Positions 1 to 11,395 of a DNA stretch of 64,000 nucleotides are shown piece by piece. Source of the stretch: Arenicola marina (lineage: Eukaryota; Annelida; Polychaeta; Arenicolidae); NCBI GenBank assembly GCA_964019135.1, contig OZ025260.1, forward strand, positions 22,190,254-22,254,253. Direction: 5' to 3'. Every line of letters starts with the position of its first letter. Within the stretch, counting starts at the first letter, position 1. The translations under genes were made by a program, and so were the position numbers. The notes beneath the pieces were generated by a model. It did not search any database. It was not told where the DNA came from and saw only the letters and a list, made by a program, of their open reading frames with translations.

Positions 1-331
1 GTTGGAAATTCATGGCCCAAGAAAAGACCACTTGCCAGTTGTGGCCTCTCCCCAATCTGTTATGGAGCTGTTGGGATGCAGGTGAGTATTGAATGAGATA
101 GCGGATTCCTTTTTGGTGGAACGTGCACGGCATGCATATGTAAGGAAGGGTCCAGCCCAGTCCGGATTACGTCGTCTAATTAGAGATATAAATAAACTTA
201 AGAAAGACGGAAAAAAAACCACAAATGAAGAAGCAATTAGGCCACGAATGCCAGGGCATCGAGAATTGTTTTAGAGAGTAAGAGGGGAAAAGATTCAGCA
301 AGATCGCCGATCGCGCTCCCATAAAGTATGT
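1..331. other. Non-repetitive stretch, nothing recognised
   Basis: Only short chance reading frames. No splice-bounded coding segment, RNA gene or repeat seen. Confidence 0.4.
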
Positions 332-1367
332 TAACTCATATAAGGCAAAGTGGGCTAATCTCGATCCTTGGGTAACCTCGACCCCCATGTGCTATTTTTA
401 TTGATGATGTCACCAATCCGTATTTTTTCGCCGATTTGATTTTTCGATAACAATCTTAGAGATGCACCTGGTAACTGACAAAAACGAATTAAATAAGTCA
501 TGCAACCCTACATTAACACGTGCTTTTGCAGCTTATCTCAAACGTTAAGATGCATGAGTTACAAAAGCAAGCGGTATGCCTGATTAACACTGAGTATGAT
601 AATTTATTAAATAAAAAAGAGTGACAGCAGACGATGTTTGCAACATGTGTGACATCATGACAGTTCTTCCCCAGATCGACCTTGACCTTGTGAGAGATCG
701 AGGTTACCCCACCTTTTTCACGACCGTGGTCTAACCTCGATCCCCTCTTTAATTTAACGTCATTTTCTAACAATATGTTATAAAAATATATCATGTTTTA
801 GCAGTGGATGGTCACAATTACATGCAACAATAACTGTCCGGCCCTGCTTCCCCATATTCTGACGTTGACTAATATTTAAATGGGTTGTAACATAAATGAG
901 TCATTTTGGCTTCGTAACGCAGCTGTTCCAAATGGCATTTCCTTGGCGTGATGGCCCATGAAGTGATGTAACTTTGCGTTATGACTACCCGTGTAATAAG
1001 ACTAATAAATATAGTTTCAAGAGATTGCTTTATCTATCGTTGGGCATAAGAGGCACAGTTATGTGAATTAATATTGTTGCTTTCGCACACTAAGAATCAC
1101 GATATGCAGATTAAATCACCCACCTATCCCAAGGGGTCGAGGTTAGACCACGGGGATCGAGGTTCGACCATGGCCCCCACTGCCTTTCAGAAAATGAGCA
1201 CTCCCCACAATCTGCCTAGGTTTTCGTTTTTTCTAAAAAATCATATTATTTGAATACTATGGTCTACTGTTTGAACAAAAAATAAGTTCATTTCACATTA
1301 TTAAAGAAAAAAGACGTTTTTTTGTGTTAAGGAGTCGAGATTAGCCCACTTTGCCTTACATAACTCA
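332..1367. mobile_element. Non-autonomous DNA transposon (~1.02 kb) with terminal inverted repeats and target-site duplication
   Basis: Terminal inverted repeats of 26 bp lie at 339-364 and 1,335-1,360 (25 of 26 positions match; core AGGCAAAGTGGGCTAATCTC). Each end is flanked by the direct repeat TAACTCA, at 332-338 and 1,361-1,367, as expected for a 7-8 bp target-site duplication. The interior has no transposase-like frame, so it must depend on an autonomous relative. It carries further copies of a GATCGAGGTTA-type motif in both orientations. The duplication length would suit hAT-like elements, but the termini do not identify a superfamily. Confidence 0.75.
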
Positions 1368-2372
1368 AATTATCATTTGGTTAATGACTGATAAACCATA
1401 ATCTCATTGTTACTATGAAATAATGCAAATCTACATAATGATAAGAAATGCTTATTGACCTTACTGGATCGAGATTGGGGTGAAGTAATGATACAGGACT
1501 ACGCATCTCACTAATGGAGATTTCCAGATCGGAAGATAATGTGACAGACATGAACTACATATAATTCATGCGCCAAATGGTATCGATGGTACCATCAGTG
1601 AGCATGGGTTAGCTATTCGCTTACTCCTCTGAATTGCTATGCATGACACTTCCTGTTTGCAGGAGTCAAATCGCCGCATTTACACCTCTTTGCGTGAAAC
1701 TGGGAAAGCTAGTCCAACTTTCATTAAAGTATTTCAACTTGTCTACCATCAATTGTGCTATCCCACACACTGAGGCTGAGCAGTTATTCTGGGTTAGATT
1801 CATTAGTATTGACCATTAAGCCCGCTACCGAGGAATTATCTTTCATTCTCGCTGGTATCACTCAGGGTCAGCTCTTCGGTCCCGATCACATCTCGCAAGG
1901 CGCTGGGCTCACATGGAGAGCCACTCTAGCTGGCCATTTTACGGGAACCCTTGCGTTTTGTCTGACAAAATTGCTCACCCAGGACCCATTCCGGCTCGAC
2001 AAATCGCCTCTGATACCATGGTAAAATGGTCGTAAACTGTCGCTATCCCCAAAGGTGGGATTGACGTGTGCTCAAGCGAGGATGGCAAGACATCTAACTT
2101 CTTTTGTCCAGCAGCGTGAATTGGAGTACGCATGTCATGTCACGCACCGGATAACTATGGCCGGCCCCATTCCCACATCTCACTGGGCTTATTTTGAGCA
2201 TTCACAGATCCCTCTGTTTTGGAGAAGATGTATGCCACACTATTCATAGCTTAATGACGGTTAGTGTCACGAAGGAAATGCGCTTACTTCCTCTTCGATT
2301 CATTCCACATGCAGCAGTTATTGTAAACGTTGAGTGCAATTGGCTTTTAGCTTATGCTGGCATGCGCATAGA
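1368..2372. other. Non-repetitive stretch, nothing recognised
   Basis: Overlapping short plus-strand frames of 60-90 codons without a recognisable domain. A partial GATCGAGATTGGGG motif at about 1,469 resembles the internal motif of the neighbouring transposon. Confidence 0.4.
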
Positions 2373-2512
2373 TTATACATCCGAGATATTTTAACGATAT
2401 ATTATTATTATATATCCGGGATATTTTAACGATAAATTATGGTTATATATCTGGGATATTATAAGGACATTTTATAGTTATATCCGGGATATTTTAACGA
2501 TATGCTGACGGT
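2373..2512. repeat. Four degenerate ~35-bp AT-rich tandem units
   Basis: The segment GGGATATTTTAACGAT and variants recurs at about 2,386, 2,421, 2,456 and 2,489, a period of 33-35 bp. Confidence 0.7.
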
Positions 2513-2689
2513 ATATATACCTACGACTGCGAATTTCAAGTGCGAAGAAGTCGCTAACCCTGATTAGCCGTCGAATTAAAGTAATTACTTTAACAAAAGA
2601 TAAACATCGGTCGAGCCGTGCCACACAAATTAGGGTTCAGAAGCAGGCGCATTCAAGCACTCAAACAGCCTTGCCATCTCAATGCCTTT

Positions 2690-3030
2690 CCCATCCAGAT
2701 GGTTTTCCCACCCCGATGGCTTTCCCACCCAGATGGCTTTCCCACCCCAATGGCCTTCCTACCCCGATGGCCTTCCCGCCTAGATGGCATTCCCACCCAG
2801 GGCCTTCCCACTCCGATGGCCTTCCTACCCCGATGGCCTTCCCACCCAGAGCCTTCCCACCTAGATAGCCTTCCCACCCAGTGGTCTACCCACCCCGACG
2901 GCCTTGCCACTCCAGGGCCTTGCCACCCCAATGGCCTTCCCACCCCGAGGGCCTTCCCACCCCGATGGCTTTCCCACCCCGATGACCTTTCCACCCCGAT
3001 AGCCTTCCCACCCGATGGCCTTCCCACCCC
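2690..3030. repeat. 17-bp C-rich minisatellite
   Basis: About 20 units of CCTTCCCACCCCGATGG with substitutions and small length changes. It produces apparent proteins rich in repeated Pro/His/Asp or Gly/Arg on both strands; these are repeat translations, not genes. Confidence 0.9.
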
Positions 3031-3436
3031 GGTTGGTCCTGCGTCTGAGATGGCTACACAGCTTCCACAGTTTTGCGTTTAAGCGCTGCGTGGCGTGTTC
3101 ATGGCAGATCTTATGCTAATCATGCATGAAGACTCGTTCTTTGGTAGTAATGCATTTTAAAGATCCACACATTTGTCAACGTCTTCTACGGTAACTGGGT
3201 CTTTAATGCGACGAGTCCCGACCTAATTGCAATTGCAAACTTCCTTTGCCCCTAAGACGTGTCTGCCACTCAGTCGCTTATGAGGCGATGGGACGAGGAC
3301 GGTCGATGTGAGAGGGGTGGGGGCTTGTTCTGCAGAGGTTGCAGCAGTGGCTGCCTGGACATCCAATCGGCCGTCTTCATCATCATTTAGTCAATGATAT
3401 GGTTGTATATACTACATGAAGTGAATCACCGAACAA

Positions 3437-3675
3437 TGATTTGATGTAATTAATATCAATTGGCTGTCAGTGAAAGTACATATATGTATTAAATCTATCA
3501 AAAGATAAAGGCATTTTTCTTTCTGAAGTTACTGCTATTGACTGCCAATTGATAACCATTACATCAAAGCCTTGTATTATATATACATATATATATATTG
3601 CATTTTCAAGGGATAAGAAATTATTTTATTTAACCACCACTGACAGCACTGACAGCCAATTGATAACCATTAACG
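3437..3675. repeat. Small foldback repeat around CCAATTGATA
   Basis: A perfect 19-bp inverted repeat pairs 3,454-3,472 with 3,647-3,665 (arm CACTGACAGCCAATTGATA). A third, imperfect arm at about 3,538-3,570 pairs with 3,438-3,469. A TA-rich simple repeat lies between. Possibly a degraded miniature inverted-repeat element. Confidence 0.6.
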
Positions 3676-3929
3676 ATTGCAGAAATGCAAAATTGGGCGG
3701 CCTCGGAAAAGAAATCCATTACCGTTCTGCGAGCAGCCCTCCGTCACCCACGCCTACCCACCCACCCACCCACTGACACACACCAACCCCCTGCATTCCG
3801 CGGGGACGGAATGAGAAGCCGAGTAACACCGGTATACACGACGTGCCATGCCAAAACACGATTGGGAGTGCAAATAGGTCTTGAATATGATCACATTCTG
3901 ACAAATTATTTTATTTTAATAGCGTATGC

Positions 3930-4242
3930 ACATTGGAAGAAAAGTGTCTCTCCTGGGAAATTGCCTCCAGCTTTGCAGACCAACCATGGAGGCCTGAGGG
4001 TCAATGAGGAGACAAGGAATGCGTGGTCATATCGCGTCAATGGGAGAAGGAAGGGAGAGTGGAGCCATGTCCCCGGCGGTAACCCCCCATACTCTTTAAG
4101 AAGCAAGACATGGGATCTATATCCTGCGACCACAACACATGGCCACAGCAGGGCTCGAACCACCGACCCACGTGCCGTTAGGCTCTCAGTTGACCAGCGC
4201 ACTCAATGCTGGCGCTCTAGCCCACTGAGCTGTCGTGGTCTG
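3930..4242 (-). mobile_element. tRNA-derived SINE, copy 1
   Basis: Read on the minus strand from 4,242, it starts with a tRNA-like head: an A-box-like segment CAGCTCAGTGGGCTAGAGC, then the B-box GGTTCGAGCCC at about 4,153-4,163. A non-tRNA body continues to about 3,930. It is the same family as the copy at 5,915-6,135, sharing the head, the ATTGAGTG and GAGAGCCTAACGGCACGTGG segments, and body blocks such as CTCCCTTCCTTCTCCCATTG. This body is longer than that of copy 2. SINEs of this type are transcribed by RNA polymerase III from the internal boxes. The long plus-strand frame across it is not a gene. Confidence 0.8.
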
Positions 4243-4389
4243 CCGGGGGGAAATGACCAGGGCTGCTGGGGTTATTATGGAGAACTCAAGGTCCGTCGGC
4301 GGCCATGACGGATGTCTCGCCAGAGTGTTTACCACGTGACCCCCACAAGAGACCTCATCGCGGGGCTGGGGGTTGGGGGGTGGGAAGGT

Positions 4390-4508
4390 GGGGGGGGGGG
4401 GGGCAGAAGTCCCTCAGATACATCGTTCCTGAAAAATCCTGTAGATATTTTCCATTGGTTTGACAATCATTTCATCACGAGTGCCCCCCCCCACACCGCC
4501 CCCCCCCC
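4390..4508. repeat. Poly-G / poly-C foldback
   Basis: A run of 14 G at 4,390-4,403 faces C runs at 4,484-4,492 and 4,499-4,508, with similar flanks (GGGAAGG against CCTTTCC). It could form a hairpin about 120 bp long. The tract lengths may be sequencing or assembly approximations. Confidence 0.55.
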
Positions 4509-4530
4509 GCCTTTCCACCAACGAAACTGC

Positions 4531-5914
4531 TAAATACCTTCCTAGACCATGGGCTCCAGAGGAATTCATTCCCCAAACAGTCCAGCAGATATCTTTCATG
4601 TCGCCGAGACGGATCCATCACAAAAGTCGGCCCTTTCTACGGCTCACCGGTCGACGGGGGCTTTTGGTCTCGGAATTATGGAAAGCGGTGGCGTCGGCAA
4701 AAAAATTGCTGACGTAGATAATTCCCCGAGGCGGTAATAGGGTCGTGGCGCGGGTTGTCGTGCCTGGGGTCACAATGAGGGACCCGACGTTAACGCCAAG
4801 GATTTCCGTTATACTTGAAGAATGAACATTTACCCTTTAAAGCCATGCAAACCGCCTTTGTCGACCGAATCCATGTTAGTAATATACATGCATCTAGCAA
4901 GTGACATTTTAGCGTTAAACAGTTAATTTCTTCTTTTTAACGTTCGCTGTTTTTTTATTTTGTGCCAAAACGGTTCTGAACAAACATACATTTATATTTT
5001 CTGAATTGTCTGTGTAATTTGAGTTTAGGTTGGTCACTTACAAATCAAGGAAGAGTTTAGTTCCGTTTCTATTTCATGTTCTGAAGATGATCTCTCGCAT
5101 TATAATTGGCAAACATTGACTTGATGCGTGCTTCACACAAGATCTCTCGAAAGTGTATATCAGCTAGTGGGACCATGGCGGACGGAGGACCCTCGGTGTG
5201 CGTTTAAAAATAGAATATGCGAATAAAAGTTGCGACAACCAATTTAACATACGGGGTAATATTTCCTCCGCGTGAATTGATGTCCTCTGGGTACTCACTA
5301 CGCTCTTCAAATGACAGACAAAGGGTTACGACTTCTCTCTCCTCCGCGCCAAGCTCAATTATGCGGTAGCGAACAATGGATGCTTCACTGGCAGAGTGCT
5401 AGATTGGTTCTGGCAACCAAGAACGGTTGTCAATGGCTATGCTAACATCTAATGGTTCGACATCATAGGTCTACTACATTACTCGTCATTTAACAGACGC
5501 GAAGTCCTATAATCAAGTAATTCATTTAAGCATTATGGCAATAAGGTAGATTTATTACCATAACTTGGTCACCGTTGATAGCGCCACCCGTACGGTCTCA
5601 ATGGAAAGACTAAAAAAATGCATTCATTGTTTTCATTTGCCATTCACCACGATGATATAAAACAATTAACTATGCATCTACTTACATAATTATCTTTTTC
5701 ATCGCATAGATAGATCATTATACACTTATCACAACAATGTTTCCATCGTATCTTTATGCATATAAACTTTATTCGTAGAAAGGAAGGTATCGAATTAGAT
5801 AGCCAGATATTTCGTTACCGGTAGGTAGGCAATTAATCGGCGAGCCCTGCCGTGAGTGTGCCCGCCTGGGACTGTCCACAATGAAGTCCAAGGCCCACTC
5901 CACAGTCCACAGAA
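4531..5914. other. Non-repetitive stretch, nothing recognised
   Basis: AT-rich to mixed DNA with no exon-like segment, tandem repeat or RNA gene that I can support. Confidence 0.4.
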
Positions 5915-6135
5915 ACCACACCGGTAGCACAGTGGGTAAGAGCGCTCGCATTGAGTGCTCTTGCCACCTGAGAGCCTAACGGCACGTGGGTCGATGGTTC
6001 GAGCCCCGCTGTGGCCATGTCTGTGTGGTCGCAGGATAAAGACCCCATGTCCTTCTTCGCAAAGAGTAGGGGTTACCCACACTCTCCCTTCCTTCTCCCA
6101 TTGACGCGATATGACCAAAGTGGTTAAAGCGTCCT
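5915..6135 (+). mobile_element. tRNA-derived SINE, copy 2
   Basis: A tRNA-like head begins near 5,918. The A-box TAGCACAGTGGGTAAGAGC fits TRGYNNANNNG, and the B-box GGTTCGAGCCC lies at about 5,996-6,006. The body then matches the reverse complement of copy 1 through the TATGACC block near 6,115. The gap between the boxes is longer than in a true tRNA gene, so this is a retroposon rather than a functional tRNA. Confidence 0.8.
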
Positions 6136-6555
6136 GAATAACCAACCTAGTGACTGTTTTTTTCCTCTCAACGCTGCCGTCATAACGTGTGGAGGGGTTC
6201 GGACACTGGTCACTCCGCATTACATAGCTCTGTTATCTCGTTGATATGGACACCACCAGTTTGAAGGCGTGAGCATTTACCTCTATACAATCTGCTCGCA
6301 GCGGGGCGTTATGACTGCGTACGAAGTAGCGACAGTGCATTTTTATAACGGAGTGGATATTTAACCGCCATCGTGTTCCAGAGCATGTTCGGTTATTTGA
6401 CCGGCCGTCGACGTTTTTCGGATATTGTCGGTGTTTCGGTATCGGGTTATTTCCGGTTCCGGTATTATTATGCGGCGGTGGATGCACGGGAAGGCAGGGA
6501 GTCTCCCTATTGGCACTGAAGTTCATTGTTTGTTAGGGTTGGATCCATGCGTAAT

Positions 6556-6650
6556 ATCCCAGCAAACACACACGTAAACGTTTAAAATGGTTCTTCTTAC
6601 GTTATAACCGTATCAGAAACGTTGCGAAAACGTTATATGTTTGCTGGGAT
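6556..6650. mobile_element. 95-bp miniature inverted-repeat element
   Basis: Perfect 13-bp termini ATCCCAGCAAACA (6,556-6,568) and its complement (6,638-6,650). The inner part continues as an imperfect palindrome rich in AACGTT. No clear target-site duplication. Confidence 0.75.
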
Positions 6651-6764
6651 TAGTTTTCTAAATGTAATATAAATGCCTTGCGCCATACCAATTGTAGATT
6701 GCGCGGTTTCTTGGTTGTCATGTACCTTGATTGCGAAGAAAGAAACGAGACAGCCCACCAGCGA

Positions 6765-9515
6765 GTTGATATTCAGACCCTCCTCACCCACCAGCGAGGT
6801 GACTATTCAGACCCTCGTCACCCACCAGCGGGGTGACTATTCAGACCCTTGTCACCCACCAGCGGGGTGACTATTCAGACCCTCGTCACCCACCAGCGAG
6901 GTGACTATTCAGACCCTCGTCACCCACCAGCGAGGTGACTATTCAGACCCTCGTCACCCACCAGCGGGGTGACTATTCAGACCCTTGTCACCCACCAGCA
7001 AGGTGACTATTCAGACCCTTCCCTACCACCAGCGAGGTGACTATTCAGACCCTGCTCACCCACCAGCGAGGTGACTATTCAGACCCTCCATACCCACAAG
7101 CGAGGTGATATTCAGACCCTCCTCAATCACCAGCGAGGTAATTATTCAGAACCTCTACAACCATCAGCGAGGTAATTATTCAGATCCACCACACCCACCA
7201 GCAAAGTGACTATTTCAGACCCTCCTCACCCACCAGCAAGGTGACTATTCAGACCTTCCTCACCCACCAGCAAAGTGACTATTTCAGACCCTCCTCACCC
7301 ACCAGCAAGGTGACTATTCAGACCTTCCTCACCCACCAGCAAAGTGACTATTTCAGACCCTCCTCACCCACCAGCGAGGTGACTATTCAGACCCTTCTCA
7401 CCCACCAGCGAGGTGACTATTCAGACCCTCCACAACCACCAGCGAGGTGACTATTCAGACCCTCCTCACCCACCAGCGAGGTGACTATTCAGACCCTCCT
7501 CACCCACCAGCGAGGTGACTATTCAGACCCTCCTCACCCACCAGCGAGGTGACTATTCAGGCCTCCTCACCTACCAGCGAGGTGACTATTCAGAACCTCC
7601 ACACCCACCAGCAAGGTGACTATTCAGACCCTCCTCACCACCAGCAAGGTGACTATTCAGACCCTCCTCACCCACCAGCAAGATGGCTATTTCAGACCCT
7701 CCTCACCCACCAGCGAGGTGAATATTCAGACCCTCCACAACTATCAGCGAGGTGATTATTCATATCCACCACACCCACCAGCGAGGTGACTATTCAGACC
7801 CTCCTCACTCACCAGCGAGGTGACTATTCAGACCCTTCTCACCCACCAGCGAGGTGACTATTCAGACCCTCCACACCCACCAGCGAGGTCATTATTCAGA
7901 CCCTCCACACCCACCAGCGAGGTGACTATTCAGACCCTCCACACCCACCAGCGAGGTCATTATTCAGACCCTCCACACCCACCAGCGAGGTGACTATTCA
8001 GACCCTTCTCACCCACCAGCGAGGTGACTATTCAGACCCTCCACAACCACCAGCGAGGTGACTATTCAGACCCTCCTCACCCACCAGCGAGGCCACTTTT
8101 CAGACCCTCCTCACCCACCACCGGGGTGACTATTCAGACCCTCCACACCCTCCAGCGAGGTGACTATTAAGACCCTTCTTACCCACCAGCCGGGTGACTA
8201 TTCAGACCCTCCTCATCCACCAGCGGGGTGACTATTCAGACCCTCCTCACCCACCAGCGGGGTGACTATTCAGGCCTCCTCGCCTACCAGCGAGGTGACT
8301 ATTCAGAACTTCCACACCCACCAGCAAGGTGACTATTCAGACCCTCCTCACCCACCAGCGAGGTCACTTTTCAGACCCTCCTCACCCACCACCGGGGTGA
8401 CTATTCAGACCCTCCACACCCACCAGCGAGGTGACTATTCAGACCCTTCTCACCCACCAGCCGGGTGACTATTCAGACCCTCCTCATCCACCAGCGGGGT
8501 GACTATTCAGACCCTCCTCACCCACCAGCGGGGTGACTATTCAGACCCTCCTCAACCACCAGCGAGGTGACAATTCAGACCCTCCTTACCCACCAGCGAG
8601 CTGACTTAATACAGACCCTCCTGACCCGTCATCGAGGTGACTATTCAGACCTTCCACACCCACCAGCGAGGTGACTATTCAGACCCTCTACACTCACCCG
8701 CGAGGTGACTATTCAGACCCTTCACACCCACCAGCGAGGTGACTATTCAGACCCTCCTCACCCACCAGCGAGGGGACTATTCAGACCCTCCTCATCCACC
8801 AGCGAGGTGACTATTCAGACCCTCCTAACCCACCAGCGAGGTGACTATGCAGACCCTCCTTACCCACCAGCAAGGTGACTATTCAGACAGTCCTCACCCA
8901 CCAGCGAGGTGACTTTTCGGACCCTTCTCACCCACTAGCGAAGTGACAATTCTGACCCTGCACACCCACTAGCAAGGTGACTATTCAGACCCTCTACACG
9001 CACCAGCGAGGTGACTATTTAGACCCTCTACACCCACCAGCGAGGTGACTACTCCGAACCTCCACACCCGCCGGCGGGGTGATTATTCAGACCCTCCTCA
9101 CCCACCATCGAGGTGACTATTCAGACCCTTCCCACCCACCAGCAAGGTAACTTTTCGGACCCTTCCCACCCACCAGCAAGGTGACTTTTCGGACCCTCCT
9201 CACCCACTAGCGAGGTGAAAATTCTGACCCTCCACACCCACCAGCGAGGTGACTATTCAGACCCTCCACGCAAAGCAACAAGGTGGCTATTTAGACCCTC
9301 TACACCCAGCAGCGAGGTCACTATTCTGACCCTCCACACCCACAAACGAGTTCAATTTTTATACCCTCTTCAGCTATCATCGAGGTCACTGTTCAGACCC
9401 TCCTCACCCACTAGCGAGGTGACTATTCAGACTCTCCACACCCACCAGCGAGATGATCATTCAGACCCTGCACACCCATCAGCGAGCTGACTATTCGTAC
9501 CCCCACCACGCCCCA
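6765..9515. repeat. 34-bp satellite array, ~80 units
   Basis: Tandem units of about 34 bp containing CACCAGCGAGGTGACTATTC, with variants (GCGGGG, GCAAGG). Higher-order structure is visible: a 69-bp dimer repeated three times at about 7,190-7,360, a block near 8,190 repeated 272 bp later, and a block near 7,560 repeated 713 bp later. The right third is the most diverged. Every unit contains a CACC...GGTG inverted pair. Frames through it give repetitive peptides and are not genes. Confidence 0.97.
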
Positions 9516-11153
9516 GCAACAAAATATAATTGGGGCAACTGGCACAAATTTATTCGAGGGAATGTTTCCTCCTAACCATCAACTCCAAAAATATCCACCC
9601 CCAAAGTAACCCCATTGGGCGGCTGGTCTGAAGCGTGGCACGATACAGACTGAGCTACGAAGACTCCATGGCGCAAAGCCATAAGCGACGATTTTGGCCA
9701 TGAGCTGTTTGAACGGTCATGAAATGGCAGATTTTCAATGGACTGTGTAGCTTGCGCCAAATGGTAATATCGCGGACGATATTTACATTAGAATAATCAG
9801 CGATATAATTGAATTAAAATAATTACTTACGCCTGATGCGGCAATCTTTTGCCGCATTGTGGCGCCGGTGTAGATTATACCCGCCGATCCGCTGTGTGAG
9901 GCGCCAGTGACCCCGACTTCTGCCGCCATCATGACTCAGCATATATCGCGCGAGATGCATGGCCACGGACGTCCTTGAGCATGTGACCTTGCCGTCACGT
10001 GGTTCCGGTCCAAATAGATGCTCGCTGTCCCTTTTGTATCCAGACACCCGTGGGACTTCGTCAACCAAGGACTCTGTCTCTCTCCGCACCCGCTTCTCTC
10101 CCCCTCCTCCCCATATCCCCCACCAAGCTGCCCCCATATCTGTTAATTATTCACTCCTATGGGGACACAGACGGAGCAAGCAATGTTCGGTATCGTCACA
10201 TTCGGACGATGCGGGCCCTTGATTCTTTTTGCCGATTGTCGACCATTTAAGATGAGTTTTAGATGTCTGTATGTCGAGCAAACAGGCTGGGTGTCAGAAA
10301 GGACCCCATAGGCGTCTTCAGACGAATAGGCCTATCTGCAGCGGCCTCGGAATGGGCCAATTTACAGTTTAATTCATAGAGTGAGACCCCTTCCCGTGAT
10401 TCATCGCAACGCGATTATCAATTGAAGCTCGATCCCCATGTCTGGATTTGTAATGTGATCTTTTACTAAAAGGCTGATTGATGACTTACAAAGATTTTAC
10501 AATAATATTTTTGTGAATAGATATCTCCCATGGCTGACTATTAAGCATAACAGTCAAACGTGTGGGTTTTTGATTCTCTTTATCATTATTTCAAGATACG
10601 TCTCATATCCTTCCGTGAAAATTACGTTTTCATAATATAAGAAACGTAAATAATATGATGCCAAAAATTACTTATTTTATAATGTGAAAACTGGTGACTC
10701 CCCTCTACTTATGTAAAACTTCATGAGACAGGAACACAATGTATTTCATTGAATTAAGTCCGAGAGCCGACAAATGGTAAAAAATAGAGTAAATATCCGC
10801 TGAGCGTAGCAGAAGTGACATCGCTTAGTTTAGGGTGCCATAAATACCACCCTAGGTCACGCTTGTCGGCCACGGGAAAGGAGAGTCGTTCAGCTTGCTG
10901 ATTTTCCTCGACGGACTTCCATCCTGAAATCAGCCATGTTTTCTTTCACCTCATTGCCCCCCTGGCTGCTATGATCGCGGCCAGCTTTGTTTAAATCAGT
11001 CTGAACAACCAAAAAAAACCCGGCTCGGGTCTGTTTCAGCGTCGGTTTGAACGGGATCCGCCCACGTGGTACCTGCAACCCAGATTGAAGATGGCAGCCA
11101 CATGTTGAGTCGGCCAATCGCCCCCCCCCACCTCCTCCACCTCCTCTTTACAG
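9516..11153. other. Non-repetitive stretch, nothing recognised
   Basis: Contains two small overlapping open frames on opposite strands around 9,823-10,250 with low-complexity composition and no domain. Nothing else supported. Confidence 0.4.
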
Positions 11154-11217
11154 ACCCACTGCCCCCGGTGTATTCCTCTGCCACTGTGAGCGGAGGAATA
11201 CACCGGGGGCAGTGGGT
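11154..11217. repeat. Perfect 25-bp hairpin with 14-nt loop
   Basis: Arm 11,154-11,178 (starting ACCCACTGCCCCCGG) is exactly complementary to arm 11,193-11,217, with loop 11,179-11,192. It is GC-rich and very stable. It could be a foldback transposon relic, a small-RNA precursor or an assembly fold-back. Confidence 0.85.
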
Positions 11218-11305
11218 ACCGCGGTCGGAATTAATCATATATCTATCAGTCTGGAGATCTCCCCGGAAACGATTGGCTGGCAGTTTAGGCCAGGCGAGGC
11301 AACTG

Positions 11306-11395
11306 CATGGTGGGTGAATCGGCGCCATGCTTAATTACAGTTGGAGTCCATGGTGGGTGAATCGGGGCCATGCTTAATTACAATTGGAGTCCATG
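11306..11395. repeat. Two tandem 43-bp units
   Basis: CATGGTGGGTGAATCGG followed by CCATGCTTAATTACA is present at 11,306 and again at 11,349, with two substitutions. Confidence 0.85.

Noticed and set aside
2618-3082. A 154-codon plus-strand frame and a 124-codon minus-strand frame with periodic peptides
   Set aside because: Both are translations of the 17-bp minisatellite.
3685-4308. The longest upstream frame, 207 codons
   Set aside because: Most of it runs antisense through the tRNA-derived SINE and homopolymer sequence. No domain.
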